Source: Streptomyces sp. NBC_00775
GTDB lineage: Bacteria > Actinomycetota > Actinomycetes > Streptomycetales > Streptomycetaceae
Reading direction: 5' to 3'
Length of the DNA: 64,000 bases
NCBI RefSeq assembly: GCF_036347135.1
Contig: NZ_CP108938.1
Coordinates: 3,410,001 to 3,474,000 of the forward strand
Of this stretch, positions 37,046-45,196 are shown in pieces; positions within the stretch are counted from its first letter, which is position 1, and each line of letters opens with the position of its first letter. The notes beneath the pieces were generated by a model. It was given only the letters and a program-made list of their open reading frames with translations, did no database searches and had not been told where the DNA came from. Made by a program: the position numbers and the translations under genes.

Positions 37046-38053
37046 TCAGGCGGACGCGCGCTTTCGTGGGGTGGCCTTCTTTGTCGTGGTCTTTTTGGCG
37101 GCGGTCTTCTTGGTGGTCGACTGCTTCGTCGTGGTCTTGGTCGTGGTCTTCTTCGCCGTTGTTTTCTTCGCCGTCGACGTCGACTTCTTGCCGGCGACCT
37201 CCTTGGGGGCCGTACGCGCGGACTTGCGGGCCGGGAGGGGAGTGACCTCCGCGGATTCCTCGCCCGTTTCCTCGCCGCGCGACTCCTTCGCGGCGCGCAC
37301 GCTCTTCTCCAGGGCAGCCATCAGGTCGAGCACCTTGCCACCGGTCCGCTCCCCCGCCGGGGCGGCGGGCGCCTCGACGCCGGAGGCCTTGGCGGCGATG
37401 AGTTCCTCGACGGCCTCGCGGTAGTCGTCGTGCAGGTCGGCGAGGTCGACCTCGCCGAGGGTGTCCATCAGGGCGTCCGCCAGGTCCAGTTCCTTCTCGC
37501 GGACGGTGACGCTCGTGTCCGGGGCGACCTCGTCGGTGGCGCGGATCTCGTCCGGCCAGAGCAGCCCGTGCATGGCGATGACGTCGTCGACCACGCGCAG
37601 CATGCCGAGCCGTTCCCGCCCGCGCAGCGCGAACTTCGCGACGGCGACCTTCTGGCTGCGCTTCAGGGCCTCGCGCAGCAGGACGTACGGCTTGGCGGCG
37701 GGGACGCCGTTCGCGGAGAGGTAGTACGCCGTGTCCATCAGGAGCGGGTCGATCCGGTCGGCCGGCACGAAGGCCACGATCTCGATGGTCCTGGCCGTCG
37801 GGATCGGCAGCGAGGACAGGTCCTCGTCCGTGATCGGGATCAGCGTGCCGTCCGCGTCCTCGTACGCCTTGCCGATCTCCGGGGCCGAGACCTCGCGGTC
37901 CTCCAGTTCGCAGACCTTGCGGTAGCGCACGCGGCCGCCGTCGTCGAGATGGATCTGGCGGAAGGAGATCGAGTGGCTCTCCGTGGCGTTCACCAGCTTG
38001 ATGGGGATGCTGACCAGGCCGAACGAGATGGCGCCGTTCCATATGGATCGCAC
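37046..38053 (-). CDS. ku: Non-homologous end-joining protein Ku
   Basis: Homodimeric ring that binds DNA ends and recruits LigD. The 335-residue product starts MRSIWNGAISFGLVSIPIKL at GTG 38051-38053; the upstream in-frame start lies in a tandem repeat and is rejected. The Ku core runs to about residue 250 (YYLSANGVPAAKPYVLLREA, VVDDVIAMHGLLWPDEIR). A ~75-residue tail of Lys/Thr/Ala repeats (KKTTAKKTTTKTTTK) follows; such basic tails in bacterial Ku contact DNA. It is divergent from the LigD polymerase-type gene. Confidence 0.95.
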   Translation of the reverse strand: MRSIWNGAISFGLVSIPIKLVNATESHSISFRQIHLDDGGRVRYRKVCELEDREVSAPEIGKAYEDADGTLIPITDEDLSSLPIPTARTIEIVAFVPADRIDPLLMDTAYYLSANGVPAAKPYVLLREALKRSQKVAVAKFALRGRERLGMLRVVDDVIAMHGLLWPDEIRATDEVAPDTSVTVREKELDLADALMDTLGEVDLADLHDDYREAVEELIAAKASGVEAPAAPAGERTGGKVLDLMAALEKSVRAAKESRGEETGEESAEVTPLPARKSARTAPKEVAGKKSTSTAKKTTAKKTTTKTTTKQSTTKKTAAKKTTTKKATPRKRASA

Positions 38054-38072
38054 GTGCAGCACCCTTTCGAGT

Positions 38073-38144
38073 CGATCACCGCGTCGTTCATCGAATCGGT
38101 CATCGCAGCGGTCACCGCATCGGTCACCGCGTCGATCATCGATA
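38073..38144. repeat. Six tandem 12-bp units in the ku-ligD divergent promoter region
   Basis: Units begin at 38073, 38085, 38097, 38109, 38121 and 38133 with consensus CGGTCAYCGCRT (for example CGGTCACCGCAT, CGGTCACCGCGT, CGATCATCGATA). The array fills most of the 126 bases between the two start codons and ends at TCCGATATCACACG. It probably overlaps the promoters. Confidence 0.8.
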
Positions 38145-38179
38145 TCCGATATCACACGTTTTCATGGGATTCTCATCCT

Positions 38180-39061
38180 ATGACGCCGATCACGGAGGTG
38201 GAGGGGCGAAGGCTCGCGCTCAGCAATCTGGAGAAGGTTCTCTATCCGGCCACCGGCTTCACCAAGGGCGAGGTGCTGCACTACTACGCCACGGTGGCGG
38301 ACGCGCTGCTCCCGCACCTCCGCGACCGGCCCGTCTCCTTCCTCCGCTACCCGGACGGGCCCGACGGGCAGGTCTTCTTCACCAAGAACGTGCCGCCCGG
38401 TACGCCCAACTGGGTCAGGACCGCCGAGGTCCCCCGCTCGGAGGGGCCGGCGCGCATGGTCCTGGTCCAGGATCTGGCCTCGCTGATGTGGGCGGCGAAC
38501 CTCGTGACGGAGTTCCACACGCCTCAGTGGACGATCGACACGCCCGGTGTCGCGGACCGGGTGGTGTTCGACCTCGATCCCGGGGCGCCGGCGACGGTGG
38601 TCGAGTGCTGTGAGGTGGCGTTGTGGCTGCGGGAGCGGTTGGGGCGGGACGGGATCGAGGCGTACGCGAAGACGTCCGGGGCGAAGGGGCTGCATCTGCT
38701 GGCCGCGCTGGAGCCGACTCCGTCGGGCGAGGTCAGTGCGTATGCGAAGGAGCTCGCCGTCGAGGCCGAGCGGGTGTTGCCCGGGCGGGTCACGCATCGC
38801 ATGACCAAAGACCTGCGGGCCGGGAAGGTCTTCGTCGACTTCAGCCAGAACGCCGCGCGCAAGACCACGGCGACGCCGTACACCCTCCGGGCTCGGCCCG
38901 AGCCCGGCGTCTCCACGCCGGTCACCTGGGACGAGGTCGGCTCCTGCGCCCGTCCGGACCAATTCCGATTCCTCGCCCCGGACATCGCGCCCCGCCTCCA
39001 GCGCTACGGGGATCTGCTGGCACCCCTGTTCGATCCCGGGCGCGCGGGTCCGTTGCCGTGA
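38180..39061 (+). CDS. LigD-type NHEJ polymerase/primase (stand-alone PolDom)
   Basis: 293 residues starting MTPITEVEGRRLALSNLEKV at ATG 38180. It matches the archaeo-eukaryotic-primase-like polymerase domain of LigD, which adds ribonucleotides at breaks during end joining. Visible motifs are LEKVLYPATGFTKGEVLHYY, KNVPPGTPNWV, the metal-binding VVFDLDPGAPA and HRMTKDLRAGKVFVDFSQN. No ligase or phosphoesterase domain is fused, so a separate ligase is needed. It pairs with divergent ku. Confidence 0.93.
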   Translation: MTPITEVEGRRLALSNLEKVLYPATGFTKGEVLHYYATVADALLPHLRDRPVSFLRYPDGPDGQVFFTKNVPPGTPNWVRTAEVPRSEGPARMVLVQDLASLMWAANLVTEFHTPQWTIDTPGVADRVVFDLDPGAPATVVECCEVALWLRERLGRDGIEAYAKTSGAKGLHLLAALEPTPSGEVSAYAKELAVEAERVLPGRVTHRMTKDLRAGKVFVDFSQNAARKTTATPYTLRARPEPGVSTPVTWDEVGSCARPDQFRFLAPDIAPRLQRYGDLLAPLFDPGRAGPLP

Positions 39062-39071
39062 GCGGGGCTCG

Positions 39072-39432
39072 TTTTTTTCGCCCCCGCCGCCCCTACCCGT
39101 CCCATCCCGTTCCTGGGGGCTGCGCCCCCAGACCCCCCTAAAGATTGCGCCGTTCCCCGCGCCCCTGAAGAGAGTCGGGTGCGGGTGGGTGGGGGCTGGG
39201 CGCGCAGTTCCCCGCGCCCCTAAAAGACAAAAGACCGGAGGCGGGCCGGAGGCGGGCAGGGAGCGGGTCGGGAGCGGGCCGGGGGCGATGGGGCGCAGCC
39301 CCGAGCCGTTAGGGGCGCGGGGAACTGCGCGACCAGCCCCCACCCACCCGCAGCCGAAGAACCCACCCCGGGGTCTGGGGCGGAGCCCCAGGAACGGGAT
39401 GGGACGGGTAGGGGCGGCGGGGGCGAAAACCG
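39072..39432. repeat. Intergenic repeat element, copy 2 (complete, inverted ends)
   Basis: The left end CGCCCCCGCCGCCCCTACCC (39079-39098) is repeated in reverse complement at 39406-39425. Inside are TGGGGGCTGCGCCCCCA hairpins, GTTCCCCGCGCCCCTAAAAG and its inverse GGGGCGCGGGGAACTGCGC (about 39313). It fills the whole 381-base gap between two convergent genes, LigD-type polymerase (+) and NERD protein (-). No other content was seen. Confidence 0.85.
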
Positions 39433-39442
39433 CTCGGCGCCC

Positions 39443-40246
39443 TCAGACCCGTAGCCACGTATGCCGGTCCCGGGCCATCGCGTGCAGCGCCTCCACGTCC
39501 GCCGGTTTCAGGACGCCCCCGAGGCGGGCCAGGGACGCGAGGTCGGTGTCCTGGAGGATGCGGACCTCGCGTGGGGGTGCGAGGACGTCGAGGTTGGCGG
39601 GGCCGGCCACGGCGAGGACGGGATGGACCTCGGCGGTGAGGGCGTAGGAGGCGCGGTCGGCGTCGGTGCGGACGTGGCGGAGCAGCGGGCTCGGCTCATG
39701 GCGGCCGACCGTGACCATCGGGTCGGCCACGAGGACACGCTGCTTGCGGGCGTGGAGGGCGCGGAGGGAGAAGAGGCCGCCGGGGCCGATGAGCAGGTGG
39801 TGGATGCGGTCGCCGCCGGGGAGCGGGAGGGAGTGGAGGGTGTGCCAGCCCGCGCCCTCCAGTTGGTCGAGGGCTTCGCCGACCGCCTGTTCGGCGGCGA
39901 GTGCGCGGCGGCGCGGGTCGGGACGCAGCCGGTGCGCCGGGCCGGGATCGCGGTCGAGGTCGATGACCAGCGCCTCGCCCGGGCGGTTCGGCGCGAGGTC
40001 GTCGTCCGGGTGGAGGGTCAGGCGGGCCAGTTCCGCCGGGGTCGGGACGGGGGGCGGTCCCACCGTCACCGGGCCTGTGAGGAAGGGGCCGAGCGCGTCG
40101 AGTACGTCCTCGCGCCGGTCCTCGCTGAGTAGATTGACCCGGGCCGTCTCACGGTCGTACCAGGCGACGTTCCTCCCGTCGGTCAGGCACACGTACAGAC
40201 GCTCCTGCCCGTGGCGCCAGGTCGGTATGACGCGCAGTCCGTTCAT
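39443..40246 (-). CDS. NERD-domain (nuclease-related) protein
   Basis: 267 residues. The central part (about 110-230) has the NERD pattern: AAEQAVGEALDQLEGAGWHT with LHSLPLPGGDRIHHLLIGPG and GLFSL, then VLVADPMVTVGRHEPS. The N-terminal ~100 residues include RLYVCLTDGRNVAWYDRETA, a feature of actinobacterial members. NERD domains are related to endonuclease folds; activity is unproven for most. No membrane segment. It stands alone between the repeat element and a phosphatase gene. Confidence 0.82.
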   Translation of the reverse strand: MNGLRVIPTWRHGQERLYVCLTDGRNVAWYDRETARVNLLSEDRREDVLDALGPFLTGPVTVGPPPVPTPAELARLTLHPDDDLAPNRPGEALVIDLDRDPGPAHRLRPDPRRRALAAEQAVGEALDQLEGAGWHTLHSLPLPGGDRIHHLLIGPGGLFSLRALHARKQRVLVADPMVTVGRHEPSPLLRHVRTDADRASYALTAEVHPVLAVAGPANLDVLAPPREVRILQDTDLASLARLGGVLKPADVEALHAMARDRHTWLRV

Positions 40247-40345
40247 GCACCATCACCCCATGACCATGGGAACAGGCGGGGTGCTCCAGGGGCAAGAACC
40301 CGGTTACCTTTGGGAGGAGTTGGGGGAGTCGGCTGGGAGGCGCCG

Positions 40346-40855
40346 TTGCGGACCCGCAGGAAGCAACCCGATGTTCCGGCTCCGGACAGCCCGTGGAGCG
40401 AGATCGTGCCCGGTCTGTGGATGGGCGGGCACGTGTTCGCGGGACGCCCCGGCGAGCCGGAGCTCGCCGTCGTGCGGGATGAGTTCGACCTGGTCCTGAC
40501 GCTGTTGCGGCTGCCGGGGCACGGACCGGACCCGGGCGTCGAGCACCATGTGTGGCCCATCCCGGACGGGCCCCTCGACGGTACGCAGCTCGCGGGTGTC
40601 ATCCGTCTCGCACGGGCCGCCGACGATGCCCTGGAGGACGGGCGCCGGGTTCTCGTCCGCTGCCATCATGGGTACAACCGTTCGGGACTGGTCGTCGCAC
40701 ACGCGCTCGTCCTCGCGGGGCACACCACCGAGGACGCGATACGGCTGATCCGGACCCGGCGCTCCCCGTGGGCGCTGCACAACGAGCTGTTCGTGGAGTA
40801 TCTGAGGGCCGGGCTCGCCACGGCCCGCCTCCTGGAGGAACTCGCGGAGCCCTGA
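40346..40855 (+). CDS. Dual-specificity protein phosphatase-like protein
   Basis: 169 residues starting at TTG 40346-40348 (MRTRRKQPDVPAPDSPWSEI) with GGGAGG six bases upstream; the longer in-frame ATG at 40211 runs into the neighbouring gene. The active-site loop VRCHHGYNRSGLV fits the C-x5-R-S signature, with nucleophile Cys and Arg intact. The preceding EIVPGLWMGGHVFAG resembles the family start. Small Cys-based phosphatases of this type act on phosphotyrosine/serine or nucleotides; the substrate is unknown. Confidence 0.85.
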   Translation: MRTRRKQPDVPAPDSPWSEIVPGLWMGGHVFAGRPGEPELAVVRDEFDLVLTLLRLPGHGPDPGVEHHVWPIPDGPLDGTQLAGVIRLARAADDALEDGRRVLVRCHHGYNRSGLVVAHALVLAGHTTEDAIRLIRTRRSPWALHNELFVEYLRAGLATARLLEELAEP

Positions 40856-41095
40856 CGTCACCGCGTCACCCGCTCGCACGAGATCCAATAGGTGGATAAG
40901 AAGGACTTTCACGCCAATAAGGTGTACGGAGCGACCGGTCATCCGGAGCTGCGCCTGATCACCTGTGGCGGGCCGGCCCCTCGTGGACGGTTCACCGCGC
41001 CGACGACATCACCACTGACCCCATCATTCTTTACGCCGACCTCGCGCAGCAGCGGTAGCCCCTGCGGGGCGGGGCGGCCCGGACGCAGGAGTGCC
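40856..41095 (+). promoter_or_regulatory. Promoter region of the lipoprotein-kinase operon
   Basis: 240 bases without a gene. It includes an AT-richer block AATAGGTGGATAAGAAGG near 40890 and TGATCACCTGTGGCGGGCC near 40956. The in-frame extension of the lipoprotein through this region lacks protein character. No clear -35/-10 pair was assigned. Confidence 0.3.
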
Positions 41096-41851
41096 GTGAC
41101 CCCCAGCCGCCTCGCGCGCGTGCCCCTCGGCGCCGCCGTCACCGCCGTGCTGGTGGCGGTCCTGGCGGGCTGCGGCGACTCCGGCGACCTGCGGGGCGCG
41201 GGTGCAACGCCCACCGCCGTCGGCCCGACCAAGCTGTGGCCCCAGCTGTCGCCCGCCTCGACGCCGGCCCTCGACTACGGCGAGGCGGACACCGAGACCG
41301 TCAAGGGCATCACCGCCCCGGGCGACGACATCCACAAGGTGAACCCGGTCTCCGTCGTACGCGCCGAGGTGGCCGCGCACCCGGACGAGTACAGCGGCCC
41401 GCACGCCATGTACGCGGAAACGGTCCAGCAGCTCAAGGACTGCGGCAAGAAGGGCGCGCTCGGCAAGAAGTGCCCGATCCTCCAGGCGTACTACCGCGAT
41501 CTCACCGGCGACGGGAAGGACGACCTGGTGCTCGGCATCCGCTTTCCCGACGAGCAGTTGGCGGTCCGTGTGTACACCTTCACGCATCACAAACTGGTGC
41601 AGGTCATGGGCACCTCGGACAGCGTGGTCAGCGTGGAGCTGGCGGGCCGTGACGTGATCATCCGCTCGCCCTCGACGCTGCCGGGATACGAGTTCCGTAC
41701 GGTCTGGACGTGGGACCGGCTCCAGAACGCGATGCTGGCGACACGCGACGAGATCATCCGCGTCGGCTCCGTGACGCCCACCCCGTCGGTCTCCCCCACG
41801 CCGGCGCCATCGGCCGTACCCACGCTCTCGCCCCCGGCGAGCGCCTCATGA
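41096..41851 (+). CDS. Lipoprotein coupled to a histidine kinase
   Basis: 251 residues starting at GTG 41096-41098 with AGGAG upstream. The signal peptide ends in the lipobox VLAGC, so the mature protein would begin at Cys and be anchored outside the membrane. One calcium-type motif YYRDLTGDGKDDLVLG sits mid-protein. A Pro/Ser/Thr-rich tail follows. Its stop overlaps the kinase ATG (ATGA), so the two are made together. The arrangement recalls CseA with CseC of the sigE operon, but sigma factor and response regulator are absent. It may tune the kinase sensor domain. Confidence 0.85.
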   Translation: MTPSRLARVPLGAAVTAVLVAVLAGCGDSGDLRGAGATPTAVGPTKLWPQLSPASTPALDYGEADTETVKGITAPGDDIHKVNPVSVVRAEVAAHPDEYSGPHAMYAETVQQLKDCGKKGALGKKCPILQAYYRDLTGDGKDDLVLGIRFPDEQLAVRVYTFTHHKLVQVMGTSDSVVSVELAGRDVIIRSPSTLPGYEFRTVWTWDRLQNAMLATRDEIIRVGSVTPTPSVSPTPAPSAVPTLSPPASAS

Positions 41852-43128
41852 GAGAGACCCTCCGGCGTCTCCCGCACTGGACCGCCACCCTCACCTGGAA
41901 GGCGGCCGCCTTCATCACGGTGATGTGCTGCGGCCTCGCCGCGCTCCTCGGTGTCCTCGTCCATGTCTCGGTGACCGATCAGACCGTCGGCGAGGCCCGC
42001 GGCCGGGCGCTCGACCGGCTCACGGACGTGACGGCGAGGTACGAGGCGGGCGACCGGCTGCCGCCGGACGCGGGCGTCGATCTGCCCGGGCTGCCGGCCC
42101 CGCTGCGCGCGCTGGCCGCGGCCGGGAAGCGCGGCACCATGGTCGGCGACCAGCACGAGCACCCCACGATGTGGGCAGCCGGGCCCGCGGGCGGCGGACG
42201 CGCGCTGGCCGTGCAGTACGACTACGCGCAGGGCGCCCACACCATCGACACCCTGGACCGGGCGATCGTGTGGTCGTCGGCGCTGGCGATCGGCGCGACG
42301 CTGCTGGTGGGCTCGTTCGCGGTGACCCGGGTGACGCGGCGGCTGCACGGGACGGCGCAGGTGGCGCGGCGGATCAGTGCGGGCGACCTGGACGCGCGCG
42401 TCAACGACCCCCGCGCGCAGGATCCGACGCGCCCGCAGGACGAGGTGGCCGCGGTCGCCGGTGCCCTCGACACCATGGCGTCCTCGTTGCAGAGCAAGCT
42501 GCTGAGCGAGCAGCGGTTCACCGCGGACGTGGCGCACGAGCTGCGCACCCCGCTGACCGGGCTGCACGCGGCGGCCGAGCTGCTGCCGCCGGGGCGCCCG
42601 ACCGAGTTGGTGCGCGACCGGGTGGCCGCGCTGCGCACGCTGACCGAGGACCTGCTGGAGATCTCCCGTCTGGACGCCCGGAGCGAACGCCTCGAACTGG
42701 ACTCGGAGCAGCTCGCTCCGCTGGCCGAGCGGGTGGTGCGGGCATCGGGGACCGACACCGAGGTCCGGGTCGTACGGGACGCGCGGGTCGAGACCGACCG
42801 GCGCCGGCTGGAGCGGGTGCTCGGGAATCTGGTGGCGAACGCGCACAAGCACGGCGAGGGACCGGTGGTACTGACGGTCGACGGCCCGGTCGTCACCGTG
42901 CGGGACCACGGCGCCGGCTATCCGGAGTACCTCCTGAAGCACGGGCCGCAGCGCTTCCGTACGGAGGGCGGTTCGAAGGGGCACGGACTCGGACTGACGA
43001 TCGCGCTCGGCCAGTCGGAGGTACTCGGCGCGCGGCTGACGTTCGGCGATGCTGCCGGGGGCGGCGCGCTGGCGACCCTGACGCTCCCTCAGTCCGGTCT
43101 CCCCGAAGGACCGTCCGGAGCGCTCTGA
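41848..43128 (+). CDS. Sensor histidine kinase without adjacent response regulator
   Basis: 426 residues with two membrane helices (about 18-40 and 139-158) flanking a ~95-residue extracytoplasmic sensor. A HAMP segment (TRRLHGTAQVARRISAGDLD) follows. The H-box FTADVAHELRTPLTG has His230. The ATPase domain shows NLVANAHKHGEGP, VRDHGAGYPEYLL and KGHGLGLTIALGQSEV. It is translationally coupled to the upstream lipoprotein. No receiver gene follows; the next gene is a secreted SH3-like protein. The partner regulator must be elsewhere. Confidence 0.92.
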   Translation: MRETLRRLPHWTATLTWKAAAFITVMCCGLAALLGVLVHVSVTDQTVGEARGRALDRLTDVTARYEAGDRLPPDAGVDLPGLPAPLRALAAAGKRGTMVGDQHEHPTMWAAGPAGGGRALAVQYDYAQGAHTIDTLDRAIVWSSALAIGATLLVGSFAVTRVTRRLHGTAQVARRISAGDLDARVNDPRAQDPTRPQDEVAAVAGALDTMASSLQSKLLSEQRFTADVAHELRTPLTGLHAAAELLPPGRPTELVRDRVAALRTLTEDLLEISRLDARSERLELDSEQLAPLAERVVRASGTDTEVRVVRDARVETDRRRLERVLGNLVANAHKHGEGPVVLTVDGPVVTVRDHGAGYPEYLLKHGPQRFRTEGGSKGHGLGLTIALGQSEVLGARLTFGDAAGGGALATLTLPQSGLPEGPSGAL

Positions 43129-43252
43129 ACCACCGTCCGAAGGACCCTGGGCGCCTTCGCGTCCCCGATGGCTCAGTGCGACCTGCGCTCACCCGGGCTC
43201 GCTCCTAATGTGGCGATTAGTCAGGTTCCGCCCCCTTCCCAGAGGAGCCCCC

Positions 43253-43705
43253 ATGTCCCTGCGGTCCACGTACACCCGTCTCGGTATAGCCCTCGCCGCC
43301 GGCAGCCTCGTCGCACTCGCCGGCGCCACCCCCGCCCTCGCCGACGACGAATCGGGCCCCGGAACCGGCGACAGCCGCGGCTCGGACAAGGGATTCGGTG
43401 ACGAACGCGGTGACGGCCGCGACAACGACAACGGGTTCGACGACGAACGCGGCGACGGCCTCGACAACGACGGCACGGTCAGAGGCCGGGTCGACGTGAA
43501 CGGCGGGCTGGCCCTGCGCAACGCCCCGCATCGCGGCAGCCGGCTGATCCGGGTCGCGAGGAACGGCGAGATCGTCCACATCTACTGCAAGGCCTGGGGC
43601 GAGTCGGTGGGCGGCGACTCCCTCTGGTACCTGCTCTCGGACGGCACCTGGGCCTGGAGCCCCGCGCGCTTCATCGAGGCCTTCGGCTCTCCCCGCTGGT
43701 GCTGA
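43253..43705 (+). CDS. Secreted SH3-like protein with Asp/Gly-rich repeats
   Basis: 150 residues starting MSLRSTYTRLGIALAAGSLV with AGAGGAG upstream. The signal peptide ends at PALADDE (about residue 31). A 40-residue acidic stretch repeats GFGDERGDGRDND and GFDDERGDGLDND, which could bind calcium. The last ~75 residues resemble a bacterial SH3 domain (NGGLALRNAPHRGSRLIRVA, EIVHIYCKAWGES). Such domains bind wall peptides, so a wall-associated role is likely. Confidence 0.8.
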   Translation: MSLRSTYTRLGIALAAGSLVALAGATPALADDESGPGTGDSRGSDKGFGDERGDGRDNDNGFDDERGDGLDNDGTVRGRVDVNGGLALRNAPHRGSRLIRVARNGEIVHIYCKAWGESVGGDSLWYLLSDGTWAWSPARFIEAFGSPRWC

Positions 43706-43800
43706 ACCGACGGCGCCGACTTCCCCGGCAGATACACCGGATCAGCCCGTTTGTCATCACATAACGGGACATCAGGTCCCTCGCTTGCTACGTTCCGCAC

Positions 43801-45177
43801 ATGAGTCAGCCCGGAATGCCCGGAACGACCGTGGCAGCGGACCCGTCCACACCCGCTGTACGCCTGCCCAGGCGCCGTGGCATCGAGTTCACCCTCATCG
43901 TCCTCGCCGTCCTGCTCTGCGTGTGCGGCTACTGCGCTGTCGGGTTCGCGAAGAACGGCACCGTCCCGCCCGGCGCCGCCGGTTACGGCGCCGGGCTCGG
44001 CGTGCTCGCGCTCCTCGCGCACCTCGCGGTACGGCTGCGGGCGCCGTACGCCGATCCACTGCTGCTCCCCATCGCCGTACTCCTCAACGGCCTCGGCCTG
44101 GTGCTGATCTACCGGCTCGACCTGGAGACCCCGGGCGACGAGGCGGCCCCCATCCAGCTCATCTGGTCGACGCTCGGGGTCGCCCTGTTCATCGCGGCCG
44201 TTCTCTTCTTGCGCGACCACCGCGTCCTGCAGCGCTACACCTACGTCTCCGTCGTCACCGCCCTGGCGCTGCTGATCCTGCCGATCCTCTTCCCGGCGGT
44301 GAACGGCGCCCGCATCTGGATCCGGATCGCCGGATTCTCCATCCAGCCCGGCGAGTTCGCGAAGGTGCTCCTCGCCGTCTTCTTCGCCGGATATCTGGCC
44401 GCCAACCGCAACGCGCTCGCGTACACGGGCCGGCACATCTGGAGGTTCACCCGGCTCCAGCTGCCCACCGGTCGCGTGCTCGGGCCGATCGTCGCGATCT
44501 GGCTGCTGAGCGTGCTGGTGCTGGTACTGGAGCGGGACCTGGGGACATCGCTGCTGTTCTTCGGCCTGTTCGTGATTCTGCTGTACGTCGCCACGGGCCG
44601 CACCGGCTGGATCGCGGTCGGGCTGCTGCTGGCCTGTGTGGGCGCGATGGCCGTCGGCCGGCTCGAACCGCACGTCCACAGCCGGGTGCAGGACTGGCTG
44701 CACCCCTTCGCGTCGATCGACGCGGGCCAGGGACCCAACCAGATCGCCCAGTCCCTCTTCGCGTTCGCCGCGGGCGGGATGCTCGGCACCGGCCTCGGGC
44801 TCGGCCACTCGACCCTCATCGGCTTCGCCGCCAAGTCGGACTTCATCCTGGCGACCGCGGGCGAGGAGCTCGGCCTGGCCGGCCTGTCGGCGATCTTCCT
44901 GCTCTACGCCCTTCTCGTGGAGCGCGGCTACCGGGCGGGCCTCGCCCTGCGCGACCCCTTCGGGCGGCTCCTCGCGATCGGCCTCGCGTCGATCGTGGCG
45001 CTCCAGGTCTTCGTCATCGCGGGCGGGGTGACCGGCCTCATCCCGCTGACCGGCATGGCGATGCCGTTCCTCGCACAGGGCGGCTCCTCGGTCGTCACCA
45101 ACTGGATCATCGTCGCGCTGCTGATCCGGATCAGCGACTCGGCGCGCAGTCAGTACGACGGGACGGCGGCGCCGTGA
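43801..45177 (+). CDS. SEDS-family peptidoglycan glycosyltransferase (FtsW/RodA/SpoVE type)
   Basis: 458-residue membrane protein with about 10-12 helices that polymerises lipid II with a partner class B PBP. Family motifs include AVNGARIWIRIAGFSIQPGE with FAKVLL, VLERDLGTSLLFFGLFVILL, and the C-terminal AQGGSSVVTNWIIVALLIRI. It is followed after 19 bases by a class B PBP gene, the usual functional pair. This operon is separate from the dcw and mre clusters, so it probably acts in sporulation or branch growth; that is inference. Confidence 0.93.
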   Translation: MSQPGMPGTTVAADPSTPAVRLPRRRGIEFTLIVLAVLLCVCGYCAVGFAKNGTVPPGAAGYGAGLGVLALLAHLAVRLRAPYADPLLLPIAVLLNGLGLVLIYRLDLETPGDEAAPIQLIWSTLGVALFIAAVLFLRDHRVLQRYTYVSVVTALALLILPILFPAVNGARIWIRIAGFSIQPGEFAKVLLAVFFAGYLAANRNALAYTGRHIWRFTRLQLPTGRVLGPIVAIWLLSVLVLVLERDLGTSLLFFGLFVILLYVATGRTGWIAVGLLLACVGAMAVGRLEPHVHSRVQDWLHPFASIDAGQGPNQIAQSLFAFAAGGMLGTGLGLGHSTLIGFAAKSDFILATAGEELGLAGLSAIFLLYALLVERGYRAGLALRDPFGRLLAIGLASIVALQVFVIAGGVTGLIPLTGMAMPFLAQGGSSVVTNWIIVALLIRISDSARSQYDGTAAP

Positions 45178-45196
45178 GTGACCGGGAGGTCTCGCC

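Noticed and set aside
37430..38179. N-terminal extension of the LigD-type polymerase into the ku region
   Set aside because: The extension is antisense to ku and lacks protein character; the domain begins at the ATG 38180.
41096..43128. A sigE-cseABC operon
   Set aside because: Lipoprotein and kinase resemble cseA/cseC in order, but no sigma factor or response regulator gene is present on either side.
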